From Coneutiohabitans thermophilus (lineage in GTDB: Bacteria; Zhuqueibacterota; Zhuqueibacteria; Zhuqueibacterales; Zhuqueibacteraceae), in assembly GCA_034505235.1 (NCBI GenBank), contig JAPDQY010000003.1, positions 22,504 through 86,503 on the forward strand: DNA of 64,000 bases, read 5' to 3'. The stretch's first letter is position 1. Each line of letters opens with the position of its first letter. Under the pieces are notes generated by a model. That model saw only the letters and a list, made by a program, of their open reading frames with translations, did no database searches and had not been told where the DNA came from. Positions 1-8,031 of this stretch are shown here, one piece after another. Position numbers and translations under genes: made by a program.

Positions 1-774
1 GTTCAGCGACCAACTGATGACCACGTTGGCCGGCACTTCCCGTTCAAGAAAGTAACGGACATTGTCGGACTTGGTTTTCAGCTCCAGCAAAATATTGGGA
101 TGAGCCGCGGCAAAGCGGCACAAGGCATCGAGAATGCCATGGCGATTGCCCCACGCCAGCGAGTCAGACGACTGGCCGGTGCCGATGTGATAAAAGCGGT
201 CCGGCTGCAGTTCAAGCGCCGCGAGTTTCTCGGCAAAGCGCGCGTCGAACACGATCTCGGCACTGTAGAAGGTTTGAATCGAACAATAGGAGCACCCAAA
301 AATACAATTCTCCACCACATCGATCGTGCGCAGGTTGCAGCACACGGTTTTTTCCGAGGCCACCGGGCACATGCCAAAGATGTTCTTGTCGGAATCCCTC
401 ACCGTGATCAGGTTTTTCTCGCGCTGCTTGGGCCGGGTCAGGGGAACGAGCGGGTAGGTCTTGGGCGCCCGCCGCAGCGCGTTCAGCTCGACCTGCAGTT
501 CCGCCAGCAACCGCTGCTTGTGCCGTCTGTCATTTCCGGCGGAGGCAGCCGCGCGCTGCCGCCACCAGGATTCCAAATCCCCTTCACCCCACAGGCTGAG
601 ATCACGACAGGCGGCCACCACCTGGCGGAATTCCTGAAAGGTGAAGCGCAGCGCAAACGCCAGGCGCCGCAGAAATTCCTGCTGGTGTGGCGGCAGTTTT
701 TCATAAAGCGTTTTGCCGGCAAAGCTGGCAAATTTGGCGGCATAATCACGACGCATTGTGGTTTTGGATCTCAT
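1..774 (-). CDS. Spore photoproduct lyase-family radical SAM protein (3' end outside window)
   Basis: An open frame of 258 codons reads from an ATG at 774 to the window edge without a stop, so the C-terminus is missing. Residues 157-164 hold a CX3CX2C radical SAM cluster motif (C157, C161, C164) followed by Ser-Ile-Gln. Further on are a stretch ending in HIGTGQSSDSLAW and an ELKTKSDN segment, both typical of the SplB/spore photoproduct lyase family. The roughly 120-residue N-terminal helical region also fits that family. Classic SplB repairs spore thymine dimers, but many non-sporulating bacteria carry relatives of unknown substrate, so only the family is called. A second in-frame ATG at 756 is an alternative start. 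Confidence 0.85.
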   Translation of the reverse strand, partial: MRSKTTMRRDYAAKFASFAGKTLYEKLPPHQQEFLRRLAFALRFTFQEFRQVVAACRDLSLWGEGDLESWWRQRAAASAGNDRRHKQRLLAELQVELNALRRAPKTYPLVPLTRPKQREKNLITVRDSDKNIFGMCPVASEKTVCCNLRTIDVVENCIFGCSYCSIQTFYSAEIVFDARFAEKLAALELQPDRFYHIGTGQSSDSLAWGNRHGILDALCRFAAAHPNILLELKTKSDNVRYFLEREVPANVVISWSLN

Positions 775-997
775 GCTCGGGCAATGACGTTGGCAGCATC
801 GTTTGCAGGAGCGCCCCCGGGCATCCGCAAGCGATGCGAATTTTGGGTTTGTTTCTCAAACAAATTTGCCAGGCAAAAATTTGATCATTCGCGAAAGCCG
901 GCCGGGCAGCGGCTTTCCTTGAACGGCCAAACATTCCTCGAGAACGCCGGCGCGCAGTTGTCAGCCGGCATGCAGACAAGATGTCCAATGTCACCAC

Positions 998-1057
998 CTG
1001 AATTTTGCGCCTGGCTTTATCCCATCAGCGGGAAACGCCGATTTGATTGCGACGCCC
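998..1057 (-). repeat. Dispersed repeat family A, copy 1
   Basis: Read on the minus strand, this segment matches 10336-10395 on the plus strand. Both contain GGCGTCGC, one variable base, ATCAAATCGGCGTTT, then a diverged GA/GGGAT stretch and GCAAAATTC. Both copies lie in gene-free DNA. Confidence 0.65.
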
Positions 1058-1255
1058 ACCCACCCCGGGGTGGGCATAAAAAATTTTACAGACAAACGTG
1101 CGGTCAACTCCGGCGGGGGTGCACTGCACACACGCCACTTCTTCCGGACAACAGCAGGCCAGCATGCAGAATTCAGGCAGCGCAACAGAAATTCAACCCT
1201 CAGTCTCAGGATCAAACACGAACAATCTGCCATCGAAAGCAGAAATCCCGCGGAA

Positions 1256-1350
1256 ACAGCCGTTTCGTGGGAGTCCATTTTCGTGGGAGAGAAGCCGTGA
1301 CGCCTTCGGCAAACGGGCGAATTTCGCAATCAGGGCTTCGCCACATTCGA
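1256..1350 (+). repeat. Dispersed repeat family B, copy 1
   Basis: About 95 bases that match, by eye at roughly three quarters of positions, the minus strand of 9691-9784. The shared core includes GGGAGT, CATTTTCG, GAGA, GCCTTC, AAAC, GGCGAATTT, GCA and CAGGGCT in the same order and spacing. The word TCGTGGGAG inside it also recurs at 10276 and 26274. Confidence 0.65.
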
Positions 1351-1470
1351 GAAAGGTCTTGCATGACTTCGGACGGAATAACTGACGGAGCTTTGTGAAC
1401 ACCTTATTTCTTCCAGAAAGCAGCATGCCAGCATGCAAAATTCAGATCCTCTGAACAGGCGGTTACGCCC

Positions 1471-3732
1471 TCATTTCACCCGCACCACCACCAGGGTCAG
1501 GTCGTCGGATTGCGGCATATCGCCGGTGAATTGCAATACCGCTTCATAGATGCGGTTGCGCAGACCCTCGGCGGAATCCTGGCGGCCGGCCTTGATCACC
1601 TCGAACAGGCGTTCCTTGCCGAATTCCTGCAGGCCTTGATTCACCGCTTCGGTGACGCCATCGGTGTAGAAGACCAGGGCATCGCCGGCCGCCAGTGTCA
1701 TCCGGTGCTCATGATAACCGGCCTCTTCGCACACCCCCACGATCAAATCCGAGTGGCAGAGTTCCACCAGCAGGCCGTCGCGCCGCATCAGCACCGGGTA
1801 ATTGTGCCCGGCATTGGTGTAGGCGAGGCGGTTCTCCGCCGGCAAAAGCACAGCATAGCAGAACGTGGCATATTTCTCGGGGGTGGTGGTGCGCGTGATC
1901 TGGGCATTCAAGTTTGCCACCACTTCGCGGGGATGCAGACTGCGGCCGGCGGTGGCGCGAAAGACCGCCAGCAAGTTCGCCATCAAAATCGCACCGGGCA
2001 CGCCCTTGCCCGCGACATCGCCGATCGCCACGCCGATGGCGTCGCCGGGCAGCGTGACGAAATCATACAAGTCGCCGCCGACCTCGAGCGAGGGCAGGTT
2101 GATGGCGGCAAGGTCGAAGTGCGGGGAGGCCGGCATCTGGCGCGGCAGCAGCAGGCGCTGAATCTCGCGCGCCACATTCAGCTCTTCATCGAGGCGCTGC
2201 TTTTGCAATTTCTCCTGATAGAGACGGGCGTTCTCAATGGCAATGGTGGCCTGGTTGGAGAGCAGGGTGAGCAGCGTCATGTCTTCATACGAAAACGGCT
2301 GCCGCGAGGGCTTGGCGCCCACCGAGAGGATGCCCACCAGTTCGCCATGCCGCACGAGCGGCAGCAGCAGCCGGGAGCGCAGCCGGGTGAGTGCCTCTTT
2401 TTCGTGCGCGTCGCTGATCTGCGGCTGCAGGTCGTCGGCATAAACCGGCGATTCCATGCGCGCCAGCAGCGGCACGAACTGGCCCTCTCTGTGGAAACGC
2501 ACTTCGGTGGGGCTGACCTCGCTGTGCGTTTCCTCCGACCGGCCGTTGGTGGCAATGATGGTGGTGAAGGCCTGCTGCTGTTCATCCTCCAGAAGAAGGT
2601 GGACACTCTCCGCGCCCAGCGCCTGGCGCAGCGCGTGCGTGATTTTCTCCTGCAACTGTCCGGGATTCATCACGCTCAGCAAATCGCGGCTGAGGCGCTG
2701 CAGGAAATGCTGATAATCGGGGGTGGCGCTGAACAGCCAGCGTTCCACCAGGCTCTCGATCAGACTGAGCAGCGGTTGAAAAGCGATGATCGCGATCAGC
2801 AGGAAAATGACTTCGACGAGCGGCAGATTCAGCCCCAGCACCGAATTCACCGCGCTGCGGGCTTTGTTGTAAATCAGCAAATAGGCGCCGACCAGCAGGC
2901 CGGAGGTGGCGGAATAGACGAAGCTGCGGCGAATGAGGAAACGGACATCGAGAAATTGATAGCGAATGATGGCCCAGGCCAGGGCCCCGGCGCCGATGAG
3001 CAGGCAGGCAATCGCCAGCACATAGGCCAGTTCGGGTGCCACGCGGAAGGGAAAGATCTTGGGCAGCAGGAAGGCGATGGCATAGAGCGCCAGACTGGCA
3101 AGGATGCCCCACATCACCCAGCGGGTTTGCGCGCGCACGCGCGGATTTTTCAGGCGCTGGTAGCTATGCTGCATGAAGGCGACGGCGGCCAGCACATAGA
3201 GAATGTTGAGCGCGGCGAAATGCGTTTCGTGATGCGCTGCGGCACACGCCAGCAGGCTGAGCATGCCCTCCAGCAGCATCTCGAGCGGCTGCAGCAACGC
3301 CGGCCAGCCCGGCGTCAACCCCAGCAGTTGGCGCAGGGCCGGCAGCCGGGAGGGATCGGGCAGCGCAAACGACAGCAGCAGATGAAAGGCATGCGGCACG
3401 AACAACCACACCGGCAGGCGCGGATGGGAAGTGAGCACCGGATGTGCGAGCGGAAACACCAGGCTGAACAGGACGAGCTGGGGGAAGAAGAATTCCCAGA
3501 GAATGTACAGGCGCTGAAGAAAAGTGAAATCCACCTCGGCGGGCGAGCCGGCTTGCTGCAGCAGCAAACCGAAGGCGCCCAGGATCGGGCCCAGGCCGGC
3601 GAGAAACAACATGATGGCGGTGATCCGGTTGAGCCGCCGCGTGCTGTCTTCGCGAAAAATGAGAAAGCCCAGCAGGAACAAGACCGCGCCGCACATCAGA
3701 TAGATGAGCTGGGCGAAAAAGGAGAGAGTCAT
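1471..3732 (-). CDS. Membrane-anchored GAF/PP2C serine phosphatase (RsbU/SpoIIE type)
   Basis: A 753-residue protein. About eight hydrophobic segments fill residues 5-325 (histidine-kinase-type 7TM-like input region). A GAF domain follows at about 345-505, then a short coiled linker and a SpoIIE-type PP2C phosphatase domain at about 535-752. The phosphatase shows the metal-binding pattern GGDLYD (552-557) and GDVAGKGVPG (571-580). RsbU-type phosphatases dephosphorylate an anti-anti-sigma (STAS) protein and so release a sigma factor. The next gene upstream, 21 bases away, encodes the matching RsbW-type kinase, so the two probably form one partner-switching module. No STAS protein was found in the window. 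Confidence 0.9.
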   Translation of the reverse strand: MTLSFFAQLIYLMCGAVLFLLGFLIFREDSTRRLNRITAIMLFLAGLGPILGAFGLLLQQAGSPAEVDFTFLQRLYILWEFFFPQLVLFSLVFPLAHPVLTSHPRLPVWLFVPHAFHLLLSFALPDPSRLPALRQLLGLTPGWPALLQPLEMLLEGMLSLLACAAAHHETHFAALNILYVLAAVAFMQHSYQRLKNPRVRAQTRWVMWGILASLALYAIAFLLPKIFPFRVAPELAYVLAIACLLIGAGALAWAIIRYQFLDVRFLIRRSFVYSATSGLLVGAYLLIYNKARSAVNSVLGLNLPLVEVIFLLIAIIAFQPLLSLIESLVERWLFSATPDYQHFLQRLSRDLLSVMNPGQLQEKITHALRQALGAESVHLLLEDEQQQAFTTIIATNGRSEETHSEVSPTEVRFHREGQFVPLLARMESPVYADDLQPQISDAHEKEALTRLRSRLLLPLVRHGELVGILSVGAKPSRQPFSYEDMTLLTLLSNQATIAIENARLYQEKLQKQRLDEELNVAREIQRLLLPRQMPASPHFDLAAINLPSLEVGGDLYDFVTLPGDAIGVAIGDVAGKGVPGAILMANLLAVFRATAGRSLHPREVVANLNAQITRTTTPEKYATFCYAVLLPAENRLAYTNAGHNYPVLMRRDGLLVELCHSDLIVGVCEEAGYHEHRMTLAAGDALVFYTDGVTEAVNQGLQEFGKERLFEVIKAGRQDSAEGLRNRIYEAVLQFTGDMPQSDDLTLVVVRVK

Positions 3733-3753
3733 GCGCGCCTATCCAACCGGGTG

Positions 3754-4182
3754 TCATGTTTTGCGGCGTTTGATCAGGGTGGTCTCGGTGCCGCCGCGTG
3801 AGAAATCGAAATAAACCTCATCCATCAGCGAACGCACGATAAACACGCCGCGGCCGCTTTCGCGCAGCAGGTTCTCGGGGTCCAGCGGATTGCTCAGGAG
3901 ATCGGGATTGAAGCCCGGCCCTTCGTCCCGGATCACCACCCGCACTTCACCAACGCGCGCGGTGATGTCGACGAACACCCGCTTGCGGGGATCGCGTTTG
4001 TTGCCATGATTGATGGCATTGTTGCCGATCTCCGTCACCGCAATCGCCAGGCTGTCACGCTCCTCCTCGGAAAAACCGGCGAGCCGCGAGGCCTTGTCGG
4101 CAAGCCGTTCGATCTCATGAATCAAATCCGGTTGGTCACTGGTGGCCACCAGGTTGTAGGTGGTGCTTTTTGCGTGCGCCAT
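3754..4182 (-). CDS. RsbW-type anti-sigma serine kinase (HATPase_c_2)
   Basis: A 142-residue stand-alone GHKL ATPase domain. The N box is EIGNNAINHG (51-60), the G1 box DEGPGF (86-91) and the G2 region GRGVFIVRSLMDEV from residue 110. This is the SpoIIAB/RsbW family, which binds and inhibits sigma factors and phosphorylates STAS anti-anti-sigma proteins. It lies directly upstream of the PP2C phosphatase gene in the same direction, supporting co-transcription and opposing activities in one switch. Confidence 0.9.
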   Translation of the reverse strand: MAHAKSTTYNLVATSDQPDLIHEIERLADKASRLAGFSEEERDSLAIAVTEIGNNAINHGNKRDPRKRVFVDITARVGEVRVVIRDEGPGFNPDLLSNPLDPENLLRESGRGVFIVRSLMDEVYFDFSRGGTETTLIKRRKT

Positions 4183-4384
4183 GTTTGTGATCCAGATTGA
4201 GGTTCAAGGCAAACGGCTGTGTTGCACTGTTTCCCGGGAACGTCGCTTTCTCGTCATCCCATGGTTGCGCAGGCGGCGCCGAGGCCGCCGTGAAACAGGC
4301 ACCTTCCCTGGCGATGGCGAACGGCCATCCCTGGCCCGCGGGTTTGGCAGAGGAATCGGTCTCACGTTGTGCCGGCGTTGCGCC

Positions 4385-6394
4385 TCACAAGGCCCATTGC
4401 AGCGTCAGGTTGAACGTGTCGATGTGCTGATCCGGCGCCGGCGGCTGGCTGGCGCGCAGACGCCGGCTGATCTGCCGGCGGGCGGTGAGCAACAGGAGCG
4501 TGTGTGGCGGCCGCCAGTAACTGATCACCACGCCCGGCGTGACGATAACCTGGGCATGGCTGAATTGTTGTTGATAGCCGCTGCCCGGGCGGCGCCGCCG
4601 GAACGTCCAGGCGTCTTCTCGGTAGTAACTCGCGCTCGGCGTGAAGACAAAGCCCGGCGCCAGCTCGTGCCGGAAAGTAAGCAAGGCAAAGTGCCGATGC
4701 AAGCTCGTTTGCGGCGTTTGCAGCCAGCGCTCCCAGTCCAGCATGCCGCGTTCTTCCAGGGTGAATTTGTATTGCAACCCGAGCTGGGTGGCGCGCGTGA
4801 GGCGGGCGGTGAGCGAATCCGTGATGACGAAGTCCCGAAACACCAGGCTGCGGCGCCGCGCCACGGTCTCCGGAAAGTCGTAGTCGATGTAGGTGGCGCG
4901 CACGCCAAAGCCCTGGTGCAGGGTCATGCCCTCCCCCGGCGTGATCACGAGTTGCGGCAGCAGTTGCAGAATGCGAATCCAGCGGTTGTCCGCCGAGAGA
5001 TTGCGCTTGAGATAAACCTGATGTTCGAGATAACTGCGCAGCTCCCAGCGCAGGCGCAGGCCGGCATGCAAACGGCGCTCATACAGCACATTCGCCTGCA
5101 CCTGCACGCGGTCATAGTCATCGGGATTTTCGAGATTGGCGGTGTTGTGCGCGGTGCGGGTGGCGCGCCCAGACCAGCGCAGCGAGTCGCGGCGGCTGAG
5201 CCGCCACAGCAGCCGGTGGCCGAGCGCGAGATCCCAATCCTCGGCATCGAAGCCCTGGCGCGGAAAGCGCCGCAGAAACGGGCTGGCCCGCAGTGAATCC
5301 GGGATCGCGAAGGTGCGGTTGCGCGAGGCATAGGCAAAGGTGAGCTCGCTGGCAAAGCCGTCACCCTGCCACAACAGCAAGCCCTGATGCGAAGACTCGA
5401 AATTGCGCTCGTGAAAGCGGCCGCTGAGGCGGCCGGCCAGTGTCACCGGCGTCACCCTGCGCCGCGTGCCGGTGAGCTCGGTTTCGCTCAATTCCGTGCG
5501 CAACTGCAGCAGACCGCTGGCAAAGCGGTACTGCAGGCGATTCTCCAGGCTGCGGCGGTTGCGGTCCAGGCCGTCAACCTGCAGCGTGGTGTCGGCGAAA
5601 TAATTTTCACGCCGCAAATGGCTGAAGCGCACGAACAGGGAATCGGCGGCCTGGCCCTCGAACTGGCGCGACACGCTGTAGGTGAGATGCCCATCCTCGT
5701 TGCGGCGGTCGGGCGTGTCGGCGCGCTGGCCGCCGGCTTCGAATTGATGCACATACTCGTCCCAGGCAACCGGGGCCAGCGAGATGCGGGCTTCGACATG
5801 CGGGCCGTATTCGCGGCGGTTGAGCAAATCCTCCCAGCGGTAGCCCACCCCGGGCGTCAGACGCAGGCGTTGCGCCAGCGTCACCTCGTGGCGCACGGTC
5901 AGGCGGTGCAGGCTGAAGTCATTGTTGCGGGAGGTGGCGGCGCGATTGGTGAAATCATCGCGGAAGACGCGCGAGTCGGTTTCAACCTCCAGCCGCCAGA
6001 CCGGCAACAGCAGCCGCGACAGCCGCACGCCGGCGAATTGATCATCCTTCCAAATGTCTCCGCGCCCCTGCTGTTGCAGCGTGGAATTGAAATGTTCAAA
6101 AAGCGTGAGCTGCCAGCGCGAGGCCAGCGTCTTCTGAAAGTTGAGCTGCGCCTGCCAGGTGTAGATTTCGATATCGTGCCCGAACTGCGTCAGCGTGGTG
6201 AATGGCCGCGTCGTGGTGGGCGCCAGCCGTGGAAATTGTGTGCCGGCGGAATCCGGTTGTGTGGGCGTCGCCGCGTCCGGCCAATCCTGGCCATACCCGC
6301 GGCTGCCCAACAACAGGCCGCCAGCCAGCAGCGCCATGCGGAGAAGGACATTGTTGCGTGCCCGTTGCAACAGAGTGCCGCGCCGGCATTTCAT
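4385..6394 (-). CDS. Predicted outer-membrane beta-barrel protein
   Basis: A 669-residue protein when started at the ATG at 6394. This start places a basic N-terminus and a hydrophobic helix ending near GSRGYGQ, which makes a good signal peptide; the upstream in-frame ATG at 6532 would bury it. The rest is dominated by alternating polar/hydrophobic strands rich in Arg, Trp, Tyr and Phe, with no soluble enzymatic motif. It ends LTLQWAL, resembling a terminal barrel strand. No family is recognised. A porin-like or surface barrel role is inferred from composition alone. About 200 gene-free bases separate it from the RsbW gene. Confidence 0.6.
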   Translation of the reverse strand: MKCRRGTLLQRARNNVLLRMALLAGGLLLGSRGYGQDWPDAATPTQPDSAGTQFPRLAPTTTRPFTTLTQFGHDIEIYTWQAQLNFQKTLASRWQLTLFEHFNSTLQQQGRGDIWKDDQFAGVRLSRLLLPVWRLEVETDSRVFRDDFTNRAATSRNNDFSLHRLTVRHEVTLAQRLRLTPGVGYRWEDLLNRREYGPHVEARISLAPVAWDEYVHQFEAGGQRADTPDRRNEDGHLTYSVSRQFEGQAADSLFVRFSHLRRENYFADTTLQVDGLDRNRRSLENRLQYRFASGLLQLRTELSETELTGTRRRVTPVTLAGRLSGRFHERNFESSHQGLLLWQGDGFASELTFAYASRNRTFAIPDSLRASPFLRRFPRQGFDAEDWDLALGHRLLWRLSRRDSLRWSGRATRTAHNTANLENPDDYDRVQVQANVLYERRLHAGLRLRWELRSYLEHQVYLKRNLSADNRWIRILQLLPQLVITPGEGMTLHQGFGVRATYIDYDFPETVARRRSLVFRDFVITDSLTARLTRATQLGLQYKFTLEERGMLDWERWLQTPQTSLHRHFALLTFRHELAPGFVFTPSASYYREDAWTFRRRRPGSGYQQQFSHAQVIVTPGVVISYWRPPHTLLLLTARRQISRRLRASQPPAPDQHIDTFNLTLQWAL

Positions 6395-6634
6395 CGCCCG
6401 CCGATGACGCTGCCATCCGGCTGGCACAGGCGGCGGGGCCGGGCACGCGGACTCCGGGTTCATTGCTGGACAGAGACTTTTGAAGGGGCGAATCACAATC
6501 ATCGCCTGCCAATTCCAGTTGCTTGCCCGCAAAACCCGGCTGCTGTGCCGCGCCTCCCGGCTGCCTGAGCCGGCTGCCGGAAGAAACGGCCGCGAGACGA
6601 TCGCTTTCGCCGCATGTGGCGGATAGGTGCCAAC

Positions 6635-7339
6635 TCAGTCCGGCTTGGGCGTGAGGGATTGCAGATGATCGCGCGTCAGCATCATGTGCTTGGGGGCCCG
6701 CGCCTTGGGTGCCACTGTGCCGTAGGAGATCAACATGTGGATGGCATCCTCCACCGGCATCTCCAGCTCGATGACATCGCTTTTGGGATAAAACATCAGG
6801 AAGCCGCCGGTGGGGTTGGGAGGGTTGGGAATGAACACGCACACAATCTCGCGCTGCAGCGCCTCCTGAATTTCCCCGCGAATCTCGCGAATGTAGAAGC
6901 CCAGCCGCCAGGTATTGGGCCCGGGATAGGGCACCAGCACGGTCTTCTTGAAGGACTGGTGCTGCTCGCCGAAGAGCGCCTGGCTGAGCTGCTGCACCGT
7001 GCCGTAGATGCGGCGGATGATGGGAATGCGGGTAACGGCACGATTGCCGAATTCCACCAGCTTGTTGCCGAAGTAACTGCGCGCCGCCATGCCGGTCCCC
7101 AAAATCAACAGCAGCAGCGTAATCGCCCCCACCCCGGGGAAGGTGACCGTCACGCCGAAGGTGCGGCGCAAAATGACGAAGATTTCATCCTTGAGAATGC
7201 CGTCGATCGCCTTGAACAGCTCGAAAATGATGTAAACCGTCAGACTGATCGGCACCAGCACCAGCAGGCCGGCGAGAAAATACCCACGCACGCGGGCGGC
7301 AAACTTGTGCTCGGGCGAGGACAGCAACGAGGCGGTCAT
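6635..7339 (-). CDS. DUF502 family membrane protein
   Basis: A 234-residue protein with transmembrane helices at about 18-42 and 68-92. The conserved DUF502 core follows, including NKLVEFGNRAVTRIPIIRRIY, the FKKTVLVPYP segment and the FIPNPPNPTGGFLMF region. DUF502 proteins are widespread inner-membrane proteins of unknown biochemical role. The start overlaps the stop of the FtsB-like gene by four bases (ATGA), implying translational coupling. Confidence 0.88.
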   Translation of the reverse strand: MTASLLSSPEHKFAARVRGYFLAGLLVLVPISLTVYIIFELFKAIDGILKDEIFVILRRTFGVTVTFPGVGAITLLLLILGTGMAARSYFGNKLVEFGNRAVTRIPIIRRIYGTVQQLSQALFGEQHQSFKKTVLVPYPGPNTWRLGFYIREIRGEIQEALQREIVCVFIPNPPNPTGGFLMFYPKSDVIELEMPVEDAIHMLISYGTVAPKARAPKHMMLTRDHLQSLTPKPD

Positions 7340-7692
7340 GGCTGCTTCTTGTCCTCCCCGGCCGCCGGCTGTTTCACGATGGTGTAAATGGTCTCTCCCG
7401 GTCTGCCCATCTGAAAACGCTCACGCGCGACTTTTTCGATATAGGTGGTGTCGTGTTGCAACCGGTGAATCACCTGCTTGAGGCTGTCCTGGGTGGCCTG
7501 CAGCATGGTGATGTCCTGCTGCAGGTCGCTGTGGCGCTGTTTCAGCCGCCAAAGTTGAATCAGTCCGGAGCTGCCGCCGAAATACGTGTAAGCCAGGTAA
7601 AGCAAAACCGCACAGATGAGCCAGAAGGCTTTGCGCCACAGTTTGAGGCGGTGGCCGGAAGCTTTGGTGGAAAAGCGGGAGGTCATGTTCAC
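7336..7692 (-). CDS. FtsB/DivIC-like septum formation initiator
   Basis: A 118-residue protein with a basic cytoplasmic N-terminus, one transmembrane helix at about 22-40, a coiled coil at about 48-88, and the typical short C-terminal motif around VARERFQMGRPGETIY. Its size and architecture match FtsB/DivIC, which bridges FtsL and FtsQ in the divisome. It is co-directional and overlapping with the DUF502 gene. Two close in-frame ATG codons (MNM) make the exact start uncertain by two residues. Confidence 0.82.
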   Translation of the reverse strand: MNMTSRFSTKASGHRLKLWRKAFWLICAVLLYLAYTYFGGSSGLIQLWRLKQRHSDLQQDITMLQATQDSLKQVIHRLQHDTTYIEKVARERFQMGRPGETIYTIVKQPAAGEDKKQP

Positions 7693-8031
7693 TCACCACA
7701 TTCGAAGGGGTTTGACTTCGTGTCCGTCCGCGAACGTTCCAACCCCGGCTGGGCCGTTTTTTGAGACAACGGCCAGGCTGCGGCGTGAGCCGTTTCCCCC
7801 GAGTTTGCGATTGCGGACCAACACTCATTCAGCAACAGCATTCCGTTCTGACGCGGCAGGGCAGCATTGCCACACGGCCGCGACGGTGAATTCCGCGCAC
7901 TCGCACTCTGCCAATTCCACGTCGTTCGCGTGATGCTTGGGAGGTGAACCGGCGAAGGGGGCGGCCCGGCGGCAAGAAAAAACGACAAAAAAATCATCTT
8001 CGTCGCGGAAAGCGCACCGTCCGCTTTGCAG
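7693..8031. other. Intergenic region, no gene seen
   Basis: About 340 bases. Around 7718-7762 a segment beginning GTCCGTCCGC resembles another at 15294-15340; both continue with AA, one variable base, GTTCC and a GGCT-GGCC-TTT-GAGAC series. No open frame here is convincing. Confidence 0.5.

Larger units (their letters stand above)
775..1470. other. Non-coding stretch with diverged repeats
   Basis: About 700 bases without a convincing gene; open frames here have low-complexity, shadow-like translations. It carries two segments that recur near 9.7 kb and 10.35 kb (see the repeat entries), and several short variants of a CAGCATGC/GCATGCAG word near the 3' end. Confidence 0.6.

Noticed and set aside
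100..1398. Plus-strand 432-codon open frame
   Set aside because: First part is antisense to the radical SAM gene; the remainder crosses repeat-bearing DNA. No domain seen.
1510..3801. Plus-strand 763-codon open frame
   Set aside because: Antisense shadow of the PP2C phosphatase gene; composition is His/Gln/Arg-rich without domains, while the minus strand has clear GAF and PP2C motifs.
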